NCBI RefSeq assembly: GCF_048820975.1
Contig: NZ_JBMEUF010000002.1
Span: 372,001 to 436,000, forward strand
Length of the DNA: 64,000 bases
Source of the DNA: Glaciecola sp048820975
GTDB lineage: Bacteria > Pseudomonadota > Gammaproteobacteria > Enterobacterales > Alteromonadaceae
Direction: 5' to 3'
Positions 43,401 to 52,500 of the stretch are shown here, piece after piece. Made by a program: the position numbers and the translations under genes. The first letter of the stretch is position 1, and every line of letters begins with the position of its first letter. A model generated the notes under the pieces. The model was not told where the DNA came from. It worked only from the letters and a program-made list of their open reading frames with translations, and made no database searches.

Positions 43401-43545
43401 ATATAAGATCGAATGTGATAAAGTGCAAATTTTATGCAACGACTCAAAATTCAAGCAAGCAATCTACGACTTTAGTTTAAATAAATACACGCTAGTATGC
43501 CTACGTGCTAGTCTTCGCCCTCGTCACTATTTACGCGACAAACCT

Positions 43546-44433
43546 GTGCTAACAAAATTGAAACCCTACTACCCTCTTCTTTTTCTGCTTGTTTGGAGCG
43601 CAGGCTATGCCATGGCTAAACTTGCATTAAACTACACTACTCCTCTCAACTTACTTGCTTTTCGCTTTGTTGGTGCCTGCTTGGTATTAAGCCCTTTTAT
43701 ACTGTTTTTACGTTTGCCAATTCCTAGCTTTAAGCAGTCGTATTCTTTAATGGGGACTGGGCTGTTTCTTCATATTGGCCACTTTGGGAGTGTCTATGTA
43801 GGTATGAAGCTAGGGGCAAGTGCAAGTATTATGGCCTTATTTGCAGCCTCTCAACCCGTGCTGGTAATTATTGCCAGCGCGCTGTTGGCTCGTAGAATTC
43901 CCGCCTGGAATGTATGGGCCAGTTTATCTTTAGGTTTATTAGGCGCCGCCTTAATAATTGGTGTTGATATGCAAGGTAACCAAGGCTATTTATTGGGTGC
44001 CATTTTAGGGTTTTGTGCTGTACTAGGCTTATCTATTGGCCAGGTTATAGAAAAACAGCGCAAGTTGGGCGTTCATCCAATTGTAGCAACATGGGTGCAA
44101 TATGCCTTTGCTTCACTTGTATCTATTCCTTTTGCACTTTATTTTGAAGGATTTGTACTTAATTGCACTTGGGCGTTTTGGGGAGCATTGGGATTTCTAG
44201 TGCTAGGCAATTCAATTATTGGCATTTTATTGATGTTTTCTATGGTAAGAACTGGCTCTATTGCAAAAGTAGCATCTATTATGTTTATGGTACCTGCGGT
44301 GGGTGCGCTTATTGCGTGGGGAGTTAACGGTGAAACCCCCAAAATGCTTGCAATACCGGGCTTTATTTTGGCTATGCTTGGCGCATTGTGGACAAACAAA
44401 ATAGCAAGCTCAGCCATGAAGCCGAAGCCATAG
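43546..44433 (+). CDS. EamA/DMT-family exporter
   Basis: An inner-membrane protein with about ten transmembrane helices in two EamA repeats (KPYYPLLFLLVWSAGYAMAK opens helix 1; TGSIAKVASIMFMVPAVGAL is in the second repeat). From the GTG at 43546 it is 295 residues, the normal family size. The frame is open back to a GTG at 43423, but those extra 41 codons look unlike a membrane protein and would fill the space expected for the promoter and operator. No strong Shine-Dalgarno decides between them. Likely regulated by the divergent TetR protein; substrate unknown. Confidence 0.82.
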   Translation: MLTKLKPYYPLLFLLVWSAGYAMAKLALNYTTPLNLLAFRFVGACLVLSPFILFLRLPIPSFKQSYSLMGTGLFLHIGHFGSVYVGMKLGASASIMALFAASQPVLVIIASALLARRIPAWNVWASLSLGLLGAALIIGVDMQGNQGYLLGAILGFCAVLGLSIGQVIEKQRKLGVHPIVATWVQYAFASLVSIPFALYFEGFVLNCTWAFWGALGFLVLGNSIIGILLMFSMVRTGSIAKVASIMFMVPAVGALIAWGVNGETPKMLAIPGFILAMLGALWTNKIASSAMKPKP

Positions 44434-44547
44434 TAAATACTTGCACGGGCACTCAATTGTTACTAAAGTATGCTCTCCTCAATAGGGAATGGGACTTCCC
44501 GCCTAAAGAGCCACCTTTTTAATGGACCTATATTAAGAGTATTTCAT

Positions 44548-46557
44548 ATGAATCGAACATCAATTAATTTTTGCGGCATAACTGTGCTTAGCTTAATTAG
44601 CATTTTTACCAGCCATAATAGTTTTTCAGCAAGCAAACCAATTACTGAGGAGCGCAGCAGCCCTAAAATAATTGGTGGCCAAACCGCTGACAAAAACGCT
44701 TATCCTTTCATGACCGCCATTATCCCCGCTTCAAACCCTAGCGTAACGCCATTTTGTGGCGCGTCATTTATTGGAGGCCGCTACGTGCTCACCGCCGCAC
44801 ACTGCGTTCGAGACACACTGCCAGAAGAAATTAATGTTTGGATTGGCGGGCACGACATAAGAATTGCCTCAGAAGGCACACGAGTGGCCGTAAATGAAAT
44901 ATACATGCACGAAGAGTACGATGCTGATTCATATAATAAAGATATCGCTATTTTAGAGCTTGAAAGTGAAGTCACAAACGCCACCCCCATATTAATGATG
45001 ACACCTGAAATTGAAGCAACCTTACAAGAAGGTGATTTGCTTACCATTATGGGTTGGGGTAACACCGATACAAGTACGCAAATGGGCGACTACCCTAGCG
45101 AACTTATGGATACCCAAATCCCTTTGTACAACCGAGCAGCCTGTGAAGAAGCTTATTCAGAAAATGGCCAAACGACCATAACTGAGTTTATGATGTGTGC
45201 TGGCTTTGAACAGGGTGGGCAAGACACCTGCCAAGGTGATAGCGGCGGGCCCGTTATTTACGAATATAACGGTGTTTGGTACCAAGCAGGAATAGTCAGT
45301 TTTGGGAATGGCTGCGCTGAAGCTAATTACCCTGGAATAAATAGCCGCGTTGCAGTGTTTAATGATTGGATAGATCAACGCGAGGCCGGCGTATCATATA
45401 AACAAACGCGCAATATAGGCTTTGTAGAGAGCGGCTTTGATGACACACTATCAGTCACCATTAGCAATGGTGCGGCACAATCATTTGCTGTAGAAAATCC
45501 GCAATTACTTAATGCAACTAATGTAACAAACTTAGCCATTGTAAATGATTTGTGTGCAGGCGCAGTACTGGCGCAAAATGAAAGCTGTGCTATTACAGTT
45601 AACGCTACATCATCTGGTATTGGCGAAAGCCGCTTTACCTTACAAGCCCAAAGCGATAACGCAGTAAGCACCCCTATAATAGTTAAAGCCAGTTTTACCG
45701 CACTTCCCCTGGCTAATATCGACATGGCTGAACATACCGGTAGCGATGATCAAAAAATCACATGGTATAGCGGTGGCGATAGCCCATGGCAAGTAGAAAA
45801 TACCACCTTTTCTGATGGCGCTACTAGTGTTACAAGTGGCAATATTGTCAATCTTCAAACCTCAAGCTTGTTAGCAACAATTTCTGACCCTGCGGTTAGA
45901 AGTATCGACTTTGATTATTTAGTGTCATCTGAGGCCGATTACGATTTCTTCACCATTATGCTCAACGGAGAGCTTGTGTTAGCTGAATCGGGCAGTACTG
46001 AATCAGAGTTCACAAGGGGGCGCTTGCCCTTGAGTGAAGAAACCAACCGTATTGTATTTATGTTTGAAAAAGACGAGTCACTCAGTGAAGGGGATGATGC
46101 CGCTTACCTTGATGCGATTAGCTTAAACGCTGATAACGCTGCACCTGTTGTAGTATTAGCTGATGCTAGCATTAGCGCAGAAGAACAAAGTACCTTTACC
46201 GTAGATGCCTCTGCCTCAAGTGATGCAAATGGTGACACTCTTAGTTTTCAGTGGGAAGTACTTAATAACGCTTCGGTCACTATTGCATCGCCGAACGCAT
46301 CGTCAACGAGCGTAACGGCACCAAGCTATGCAAGTGGTAGTAGTTTTTCATTACGCGTGACTGTGAGCGATGGATTTGGCGGTGAAACCCAAGCTACGGT
46401 GAGTGTTACGCTGACGCAAAGTCCAACTTCTGTGACTACTACGCCAAATACAGGTAGTGCTAGCGGCGGTGGTGGTGGAAGCTTAGGATTTTTAAGCGTA
46501 CTGTTTTTAGCGCTTGTACTTGCGGCAAGAAAACCGCTAATTACTAACACTATATAA
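44548..46557 (+). CDS. Trypsin-like serine protease with GlyGly-CTERM sorting tail
   Basis: A 669-residue secreted S1 peptidase. A signal peptide (about 1-28) and short propeptide lead to the activation site IIGGQTADKNAYPF. The catalytic triad is His in LTAAHC, Asp in NKDIAILELE and Ser in CQGDSGGP. A middle region (about 310-530) has beta-sandwich character, then a PKD/cadherin-like domain (ASADANGDTLSFQWE). The tail SGGGGGSLGFLSVLFLALVLAARKP is a GlyGly-CTERM signal, removed by a rhombosortase after type II secretion, as in Vibrio VesB. ATG 44548 with AAGAG upstream is preferred to 44470. Confidence 0.93.
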   Translation: MNRTSINFCGITVLSLISIFTSHNSFSASKPITEERSSPKIIGGQTADKNAYPFMTAIIPASNPSVTPFCGASFIGGRYVLTAAHCVRDTLPEEINVWIGGHDIRIASEGTRVAVNEIYMHEEYDADSYNKDIAILELESEVTNATPILMMTPEIEATLQEGDLLTIMGWGNTDTSTQMGDYPSELMDTQIPLYNRAACEEAYSENGQTTITEFMMCAGFEQGGQDTCQGDSGGPVIYEYNGVWYQAGIVSFGNGCAEANYPGINSRVAVFNDWIDQREAGVSYKQTRNIGFVESGFDDTLSVTISNGAAQSFAVENPQLLNATNVTNLAIVNDLCAGAVLAQNESCAITVNATSSGIGESRFTLQAQSDNAVSTPIIVKASFTALPLANIDMAEHTGSDDQKITWYSGGDSPWQVENTTFSDGATSVTSGNIVNLQTSSLLATISDPAVRSIDFDYLVSSEADYDFFTIMLNGELVLAESGSTESEFTRGRLPLSEETNRIVFMFEKDESLSEGDDAAYLDAISLNADNAAPVVVLADASISAEEQSTFTVDASASSDANGDTLSFQWEVLNNASVTIASPNASSTSVTAPSYASGSSFSLRVTVSDGFGGETQATVSVTLTQSPTSVTTTPNTGSASGGGGGSLGFLSVLFLALVLAARKPLITNTI

Positions 46558-46569
46558 TTAAACCCTTAA

Positions 46570-46619
46570 CCAAGGTAATGCAAACACGCTAATTGTTGCC
46601 TTACCTTGGCGCTTTCTTA
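46570..46619 (+). terminator. Terminator after the GlyGly-CTERM protease
   Basis: CCAAGGTAA (46570-46578) pairs perfectly with TTACCTTGG (46601-46609). Inner GCAA/TTGC bases extend the stem, and CGCTTTCTT follows. The T-run is interrupted but the stem is long. Confidence 0.6.
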
Positions 46620-46641
46620 GTTAATTATTTTAATAAGAGTC

Positions 46642-46896
46642 ATGCCAAATAAACAACAAGCAATTATTCACAGCGAAAACATGAAAGTAGCTTCTCATAC
46701 GCAGCGCGAAGACGGTGATTGGTGGCTAAACACACTGATGCTTGAAGGCTATGACGTAGCATTTAAATACAAGCGTAAAAAACTGTATCAATCACTCAAA
46801 GGCGCTAGAGTCAATTTAAGTTACTATGCTAGCAGTGAAGAAATAGCAGGCATTCCTTTTGAATACATGAAAGTTACTCGTATTCGGCGCAGTTGA
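46642..46896 (+). CDS. Small conserved-looking protein of unknown function
   Basis: An 84-residue basic cytosolic protein with no signal peptide or membrane segment. It is rich in aromatic and charged residues (DGDWWLNTLMLEGYDVAFKYKRKKLYQSL) and has the look of a small globular alteromonad protein. A terminator precedes it and another follows it, so it is a separate transcript. GAGTC lies before the ATG. I do not recognise a family and propose no function. Confidence 0.7.
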   Translation: MPNKQQAIIHSENMKVASHTQREDGDWWLNTLMLEGYDVAFKYKRKKLYQSLKGARVNLSYYASSEEIAGIPFEYMKVTRIRRS

Positions 46897-46925
46897 GTTA
46901 CTCACGCGGCTACATTTGGGTTAAC

Positions 46926-46948
46926 CAAGCCCCGCCTGCTTGTTTTTT
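46926..46948 (+). terminator. Terminator after the small protein gene
   Basis: CAAGC-CCCGCCT-GCTTG is a 5-bp stem followed directly by six T residues. It lies 30 bases after the stop at 46896. The remaining bases to 47151 form the leader of the OmpA gene, with no further gene seen. Confidence 0.65.
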
Positions 46949-47151
46949 ATACAGATAAGTTATTGATTAACGTGTAATTTTTTCCGACTAGCGTGTAAGA
47001 ACTTATCTATAATTATAAACCCACTGCATTACCAAACCCTCCATCCCTTTTAGTTTCAACAACTTAGTTGTAGGCCAGGCCACGGCACGCGAGTTGCTAA
47101 GTGTGATTAGCGAAAAAGCTTAATTACAATTTTAAAAAGGAAAACCCTCTT

Positions 47152-48369
47152 ATGATAAAGCCACTTCTTCTAGGTAGTATTTTGGCTGTTTCTGTTCATT
47201 CAGCCTTGCATGCACAGGAAACTAACAACACTAGCGCCGCTGAGAACAGCGAAGCTGGCTCACAATGGATTGGCGTATTCGGCCATTATTATAGAGCTGA
47301 CGAACAGAAGTTCCCTAACGAACGCTTGTTTGAAGAAGGTGACGGTTATGGGTTTGAGTACGGCTACAAATTTACCAAAGATTGGGCCGCTAGAGTCGAG
47401 CTAGCCAAAATTGAAATGGACCAAGGTTTAGGTACCAGCGGTAACTTAGCCGGTGAATCTATTGGTATTGATGCCATGTACTTTATTAATGAATCAAGTA
47501 CCTATGTGTTTGCGGGTGCTCGCTATCAAGACTTCTATGATTCTCGCCGCTTAGGTACTGTAGGTATTGGTAAGCACTGGTCAGTAAATGATGACTGGAA
47601 AATTGTGACCGAGGTTGCCGGTTTACATGACTTTGGCGAATCGCACCGTGATATGTTAGTTAAACTAGGTGTGGCCTATTCTTTTGGCACTAGCAGTGCC
47701 TCAAAACAAATGGCTGACCAAGACAACGACGGCGTATCTGACGCAATGGACCGCTGTGCAAATACGCCACTAGGCGCTAGCGTTGATGAAATGGGTTGTG
47801 AAATAGTGCTAGATAGTGATAACGACGGCATTGCGAATAGTCTAGATAAATGCCCATCTACCCCGGCAGGGACTAGAGTAGACGCTACCGGTTGTGCCAT
47901 TATTCTTGATAGCGATAATGACGGCATATTAAATGACGTAGACGAATGCACCAATACACCTAAAGGTGACAAAGTAGATGCCGTAGGTTGTAGCGTATTA
48001 GTTGAAAAAGAAGTATCGCAGTCACTGCGTATTAATTTTGCTAGCGAAAGCGCCGAAGTACGAGACATCGACGCTGACAACATTGAAGAGTTTGCTGCGT
48101 TCTTAACACGCTTTCCAAACACTGATGTGCTAATTGAAGGCCATGCTTCAGCTCGCGGTGATGCTGACTACAACATGCAGCTTTCTACCAAGCGTGCAGA
48201 TGCAGCAAAGGCTTTACTAGTAAATGAGTACGGTATTGAAGCAACACGAATTCGCACCAAAGGTTATGGTGAAACTCAATTGCTTGATAAAGCCGATACC
48301 GAACAAGCGCATAGAAAGAACCGTAGAATTACGGCGCGCGTTTCAACGAGTATTAAAGTTAAAGCCTAA
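47152..48369 (+). CDS. OmpA-family outer-membrane protein with thrombospondin type 3 repeats
   Basis: A 405-residue protein. Signal peptide 1-22 (HSALHAQE). The N-terminal eight-strand-type barrel spans about 35-180 (WIGVFGHYYRADEQ to LVKLGVAYSFGTSS). Three calcium-binding TSP3 repeats follow (DQDNDGVSD, DSDNDGIANSLDKC, DSDNDGILNDVDEC). The C-terminal OmpA peptidoglycan-binding domain has LIEGHASARGDADYNMQLS and RIRTKGYGE, ending in RRITARVS. It tethers the outer membrane to the cell wall, OprF-like. A strong terminator follows. Confidence 0.93.
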   Translation: MIKPLLLGSILAVSVHSALHAQETNNTSAAENSEAGSQWIGVFGHYYRADEQKFPNERLFEEGDGYGFEYGYKFTKDWAARVELAKIEMDQGLGTSGNLAGESIGIDAMYFINESSTYVFAGARYQDFYDSRRLGTVGIGKHWSVNDDWKIVTEVAGLHDFGESHRDMLVKLGVAYSFGTSSASKQMADQDNDGVSDAMDRCANTPLGASVDEMGCEIVLDSDNDGIANSLDKCPSTPAGTRVDATGCAIILDSDNDGILNDVDECTNTPKGDKVDAVGCSVLVEKEVSQSLRINFASESAEVRDIDADNIEEFAAFLTRFPNTDVLIEGHASARGDADYNMQLSTKRADAAKALLVNEYGIEATRIRTKGYGETQLLDKADTEQAHRKNRRITARVSTSIKVKA

Positions 48370-48385
48370 TTTATTGGACTTACTG

Positions 48386-48412
48386 AAAAAAGAGCAGCAA
48401 TGCTCTTTTTTT
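48386..48412 (+). terminator. Strong intrinsic terminator after the OmpA gene
   Basis: AGAGCA-GCAA-TGCTCT with flanking A-run (48386-48391) and T-run (48406-48412) forms a 10-bp or longer stem with a GCAA tetraloop. It is 16 bases after the stop. The flanking A and T runs would let it work in either direction. Confidence 0.92.
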
Positions 48413-48506
48413 ATGCTCGAATGTTAATGCTTAGCTAAACTAATGATAGAATTTGGAGTCAATAGTGTTCAAGATAACGTAAGCCAACAAAAGTAGAACT
48501 CTTTTT

Positions 48507-48920
48507 ATGCGACCCATTTTTAAAAACATGAGCATTAGCCTGCTTGCAGCCGCTGCGGCCCTAGTGCTCTCGGCTTGTAGCAATTCTTTATCTACTAAGG
48601 AAGATACCGCTATGGACTTAAACACTGAAACATCTGCGAAAGACGCCATCATTTATGACTATGAAGTCCGCAAATCAAGTATATGGTTTACCACTACAAG
48701 TAACGGATGTACCAGTGCTGAGCACTTTGCTCTACAAACAAAAAACAAAGGCGAAAATGAAATGTTAGTCAGCATTTCACGATTAAAGCCTGATTGGTGC
48801 AAAGGCATGACCCGCATAGTAGATATTGAGGTGCCCATTTTTGTACCCACCCATGGCCGAAAACTGATAGTGACAAACGAAGTATCACCCCGCCCCGTTT
48901 ACAATAAAGCAAAAAGTTAG
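48507..48920 (+). CDS. Small hypothetical lipoprotein
   Basis: A 137-residue protein with a lipoprotein signal peptide (lipobox LVLSACS, Cys about residue 24). The mature part has two Cys (NGCTSAEHF and PDWCKGMTR) that could form a disulfide, and beta-rich segments (YEVRKSSIWFTTTS, MTRIVDIEVPIFVPTHGRKLIV). No family is recognised. It stands alone after the OmpA terminator and converges on trxC, with 12 bases between stops. Confidence 0.75.
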   Translation: MRPIFKNMSISLLAAAAALVLSACSNSLSTKEDTAMDLNTETSAKDAIIYDYEVRKSSIWFTTTSNGCTSAEHFALQTKNKGENEMLVSISRLKPDWCKGMTRIVDIEVPIFVPTHGRKLIVTNEVSPRPVYNKAKS

Positions 48921-48932
48921 CTTATAGTGCGT

Positions 48933-49364
48933 TTATTTTAGCTTGGTAATGCACTGCATTATCCACTGTTTAAGCTGAGATTCACGAAGCGCACCCGATA
49001 CTCGATCAATTTCTTGGCCTTTGTGAAAGAAAATTAAGGTGGGAATAGAACGAATTCCCGCTTGCCCCGCTACATTTTGTGCAGCCTCGGTATTCACCTT
49101 CGCAAAGAGTAAGTCAGGCGATTGGGCAGCAACTGAGCTAAACACAGGCGCCATTGTTTTGCACGGGCCACACCACTGCGCCCAAAAATCAACTATAACG
49201 GGCAAGTCATTCTTTTCAATATAACGAAAAAAATTAGTATCACCCAGCGAAATAGGCATGGCACTATAAACCGGATTTGAGCATTTTCCGCATTGGCCAT
49301 GGGTATGGTTTTTATCGTTTGGAATACGGTTAATTGCGCCGCATTGTGAACATACTATGTGCAT
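48933..49364 (-). CDS. trxC: Thioredoxin 2
   Basis: A 143-residue cytosolic disulfide reductase. The N-terminal zinc-binding motif CSQCG and CGKCS identifies TrxC rather than TrxA. The active site is WCGPC (in VIVDFWAQWCGPCKTM), and the cis-Pro is in IRSIPTLIFF. ATG 49364 (MHIVCSQC) is chosen because the zinc domain starts there; the upstream frame to 49442 adds 26 unrelated residues. E. coli TrxC is 139 residues and OxyR-controlled; no OxyR site was recognised here. Confidence 0.94.
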   Translation of the reverse strand: MHIVCSQCGAINRIPNDKNHTHGQCGKCSNPVYSAMPISLGDTNFFRYIEKNDLPVIVDFWAQWCGPCKTMAPVFSSVAAQSPDLLFAKVNTEAAQNVAGQAGIRSIPTLIFFHKGQEIDRVSGALRESQLKQWIMQCITKLK

Positions 49365-49503
49365 GTGCTGTCTCACTATTAAATTCTTGTATTTGCAATA
49401 ATTGTAACACTTAATCAATAATTTCAATGCGCTTAGCCACATTAAAAAATGTTAAGCTTTTAACGTAGCAAGAAAGTGACAATTACAAAGGAGTGGAAGG
49501 CAG

Positions 49504-52500
49504 GTGAAACAGTTTACATCATTGCGGGTAGTCAAATTCAGATTGTTGGTTGCCACCCTACTTATTGCGACGCTAAGTAGCTGCACAACGAGTAATACTC
49601 ATGCACTGCGCCTTGAGCACATTGGTGTTGATAACAACAATCCTAACAGCATTAAGCAAATTACTTTTCAGTTTAACCAGCCTGTTACCTATTTAGGTGG
49701 TGTGCCATCACCGGCACAAATTGATGCTGTGAATATTACGCCATCACTTAAAGAGCAATGTAGATGGCGCTTCGTAAAACTAAATATACTTGCATGTGAA
49801 TTAAGCCATGACTTAGCGCCACTAAGTGAATACAACATAGGCATAAGTGCCAGCTTTTCAGCTTTAGGTAAAACGCTCAGTAATGAGCTTGATTCACAGC
49901 CGCAACGAACCATTTTAACTACACTACCTAACATTCCTTTAAACATTAGCGCCCACAACAAAGACTTTCCCATTGAATTTAGCGCTTCGCAATATTTTAA
50001 TGCCAATAGTAATGACACTCAACATAAAGCGCTTTACTTAAGCATGCTTAAAGCAATAAGGCTAAAAGGGCCTCACGGGGAACTACATACACCCAAACTG
50101 CACATTGATACTAATGATGTAAGGCAGTTACGTTGGCGCTTAAATATTGAAAGCTTTGCCCAATACGCGAAACCGGGACATTATGAAATAGTATTGCCTG
50201 AAGGCTTTACGCCTGCTGAATACGAAACGCAAGAAGCACAAATTACTGCTTCACATAAATATAGAAGCTTAGAGAAGGACGAAAGCCTACTGTGGTTTAA
50301 CTATCAAAATGCATTCGTTTTTTATGGTGTGCAATGTGCCGCCAATAGCGGCCCTAAAGATAAAGCAATTAACTTAGTACAAACCAATGCGCAAGGTAAA
50401 TTAGATTGCCCGCCAGAGCATATAAGCTTGGCTTTTTCACGCCCCTTACTAGAAACAAGCGAGCATCCCCCCTTAAAAACATGGTTACAAGGGCCTAGCT
50501 TTACCGCTCACTCGCCCCATCGCAGCAATAATGTGTATTACTACCCTCTTGAATTGCAAGGTAGCAGTGAGTACAAACTGCTTTTAGCCGACCTTATTAG
50601 CAAGGGCGGGGGCAAGTTATCAAGCCATGAACCTTTCACCTTTAGTACCCATGAAGCCACAGATTATTGGCGATTTGAAAACTCAAAGTTGTCGGTAATT
50701 GAAACGCAAAAGGCATCGCTTCCCTATATTTTTCGAAGAAATACGCCCCAATTAACGCAAACTTTTAAGACTATTGCTTCGCCGCAAGCTTTGCTCGAAT
50801 ATTTAAATGGCAATAGTCAAGAGGGTGTAACTAGCCCACTTGCGCCCACTGACCAAACCCGCACTAAACAAGGCGTGCAATATTTAGATATTCGAAATGT
50901 ATTAGATGATGAGTCAGGCTTAGTGCTTGCCAGCCTTAAAGGGCGCAGTATGAGCAACGCACCTCCTTTTTACCGTAATACTAGCGAAGATCACGGTAAC
51001 ATACGTGAAGTGGATGAGCGTGAAGATGCAAGGCTTTTCAATTCGGCCGCTTTTAACTTAGCGGTAGTGAATAATAATAGTTTACTTATTCAGGCTATTG
51101 ATTGGCAAGCCAATATGCTCAGCAATGCCCATGTTCAACTTGTATGCAAAAAGCAAAACACATTGATTGAATTAGGCACTACCAATGAAGGCGGACTACT
51201 GCTACTAGATTATACCCAATGGGCGAAAATAAATGCATCGCTTGCTTCAAACAACTGCTGGATTTGGGCTGAGCATTCTATTGGCTCTGCTGCTATAGCT
51301 TTGCCAGAGCAACACGTGTTGCCCCAGAAACAAATCATTGCCCATGCCTACACCGCACAGCCTATTTATGAAGCCGGTGATACGGTGCACATAGGCGTAC
51401 TCGCCAAGCAGCGCAGTTTCAACACTGATTCTATTGTAAGTACGCTTGATGGCTTAGCCTCTGATCAACTTCCCCCCAACAAGCTAGCCCCGCTGGCATT
51501 AAAGCCTATTGAGAATTTAGCCCAGTACTCACTTGCTATTAGCGCGCCAAATAGCAGCGAAACCCTTGTGCAGCTCCCCTTAACCGAGGTTTCATCTAAC
51601 GGCTTAGCGCACGGCGAGTTTGTATTGCCGAGTAATGCGCGACCTGGCTGGTACACTATAAACCTAAAAGCAAATAGCAAGCAAAGCGGTGAAAACAGCA
51701 ATAGTCTTGTTGATATAGGCACAATACAGGTACTTGAATTTACGCCGCCAGAATTTGAGCAAACCCTTAAGCTTTCTAGCCAATCAAGTAGTAATGGTAA
51801 TGAGCAAGATACGGTGTACTTCGGTGAAACATTTAAAGCGCAAATAAACGCCAACAGGCTAAACGGGCAAGCCCTTCACAACGCTAAAATAACCACACGA
51901 TACCAAGTTAAATATTCAAATAAGGTGCCGCAACACTGGCCTGAAAACTACCAATTTAGTTCATGGGATGAGTATCGAGCACAGAATAAAAAAGCGCAGC
52001 CAATTGAGCAAGTTAATAAGGTTAGTGATGGCTCACTTTCTTTAAAAAGCAGCAAAATCAGTTCTACTATGCCAATAGGGAAAATAGAATTTAGTAGTGA
52101 AGTGAGTGCAGATGACGGTGAAACACAAGTTGCGAACCAATCACTTATGTATCTTTCGCGTGATCATTATATTGGCACTAAAATCAGTAAAGATAAGACC
52201 GAATTGCAACTACTTGCAGTTGATAGCAAAGGGCAAACCCTTACAAACCTTTTAAGCCACGTGACATTTTATCAACAAGATGAATTTAGTGAGTTTGAAC
52301 AATGGCAAGTGCTCAGTGAATGCGAAGTAGTTACTCTGCCTAGTAGCTGCCAAATACCTAAAAGCAAAAACACGCTCAAAATTGAAATTGTGAGTGGTGA
52401 GCAACAGTATCAATCTATTCGCAAACATTACCCCAACCCTGGGAACCCTTTACCTGGCAACAGTAGTGATGCACCCAAAGAACCCTATTTAGATCTGCGG

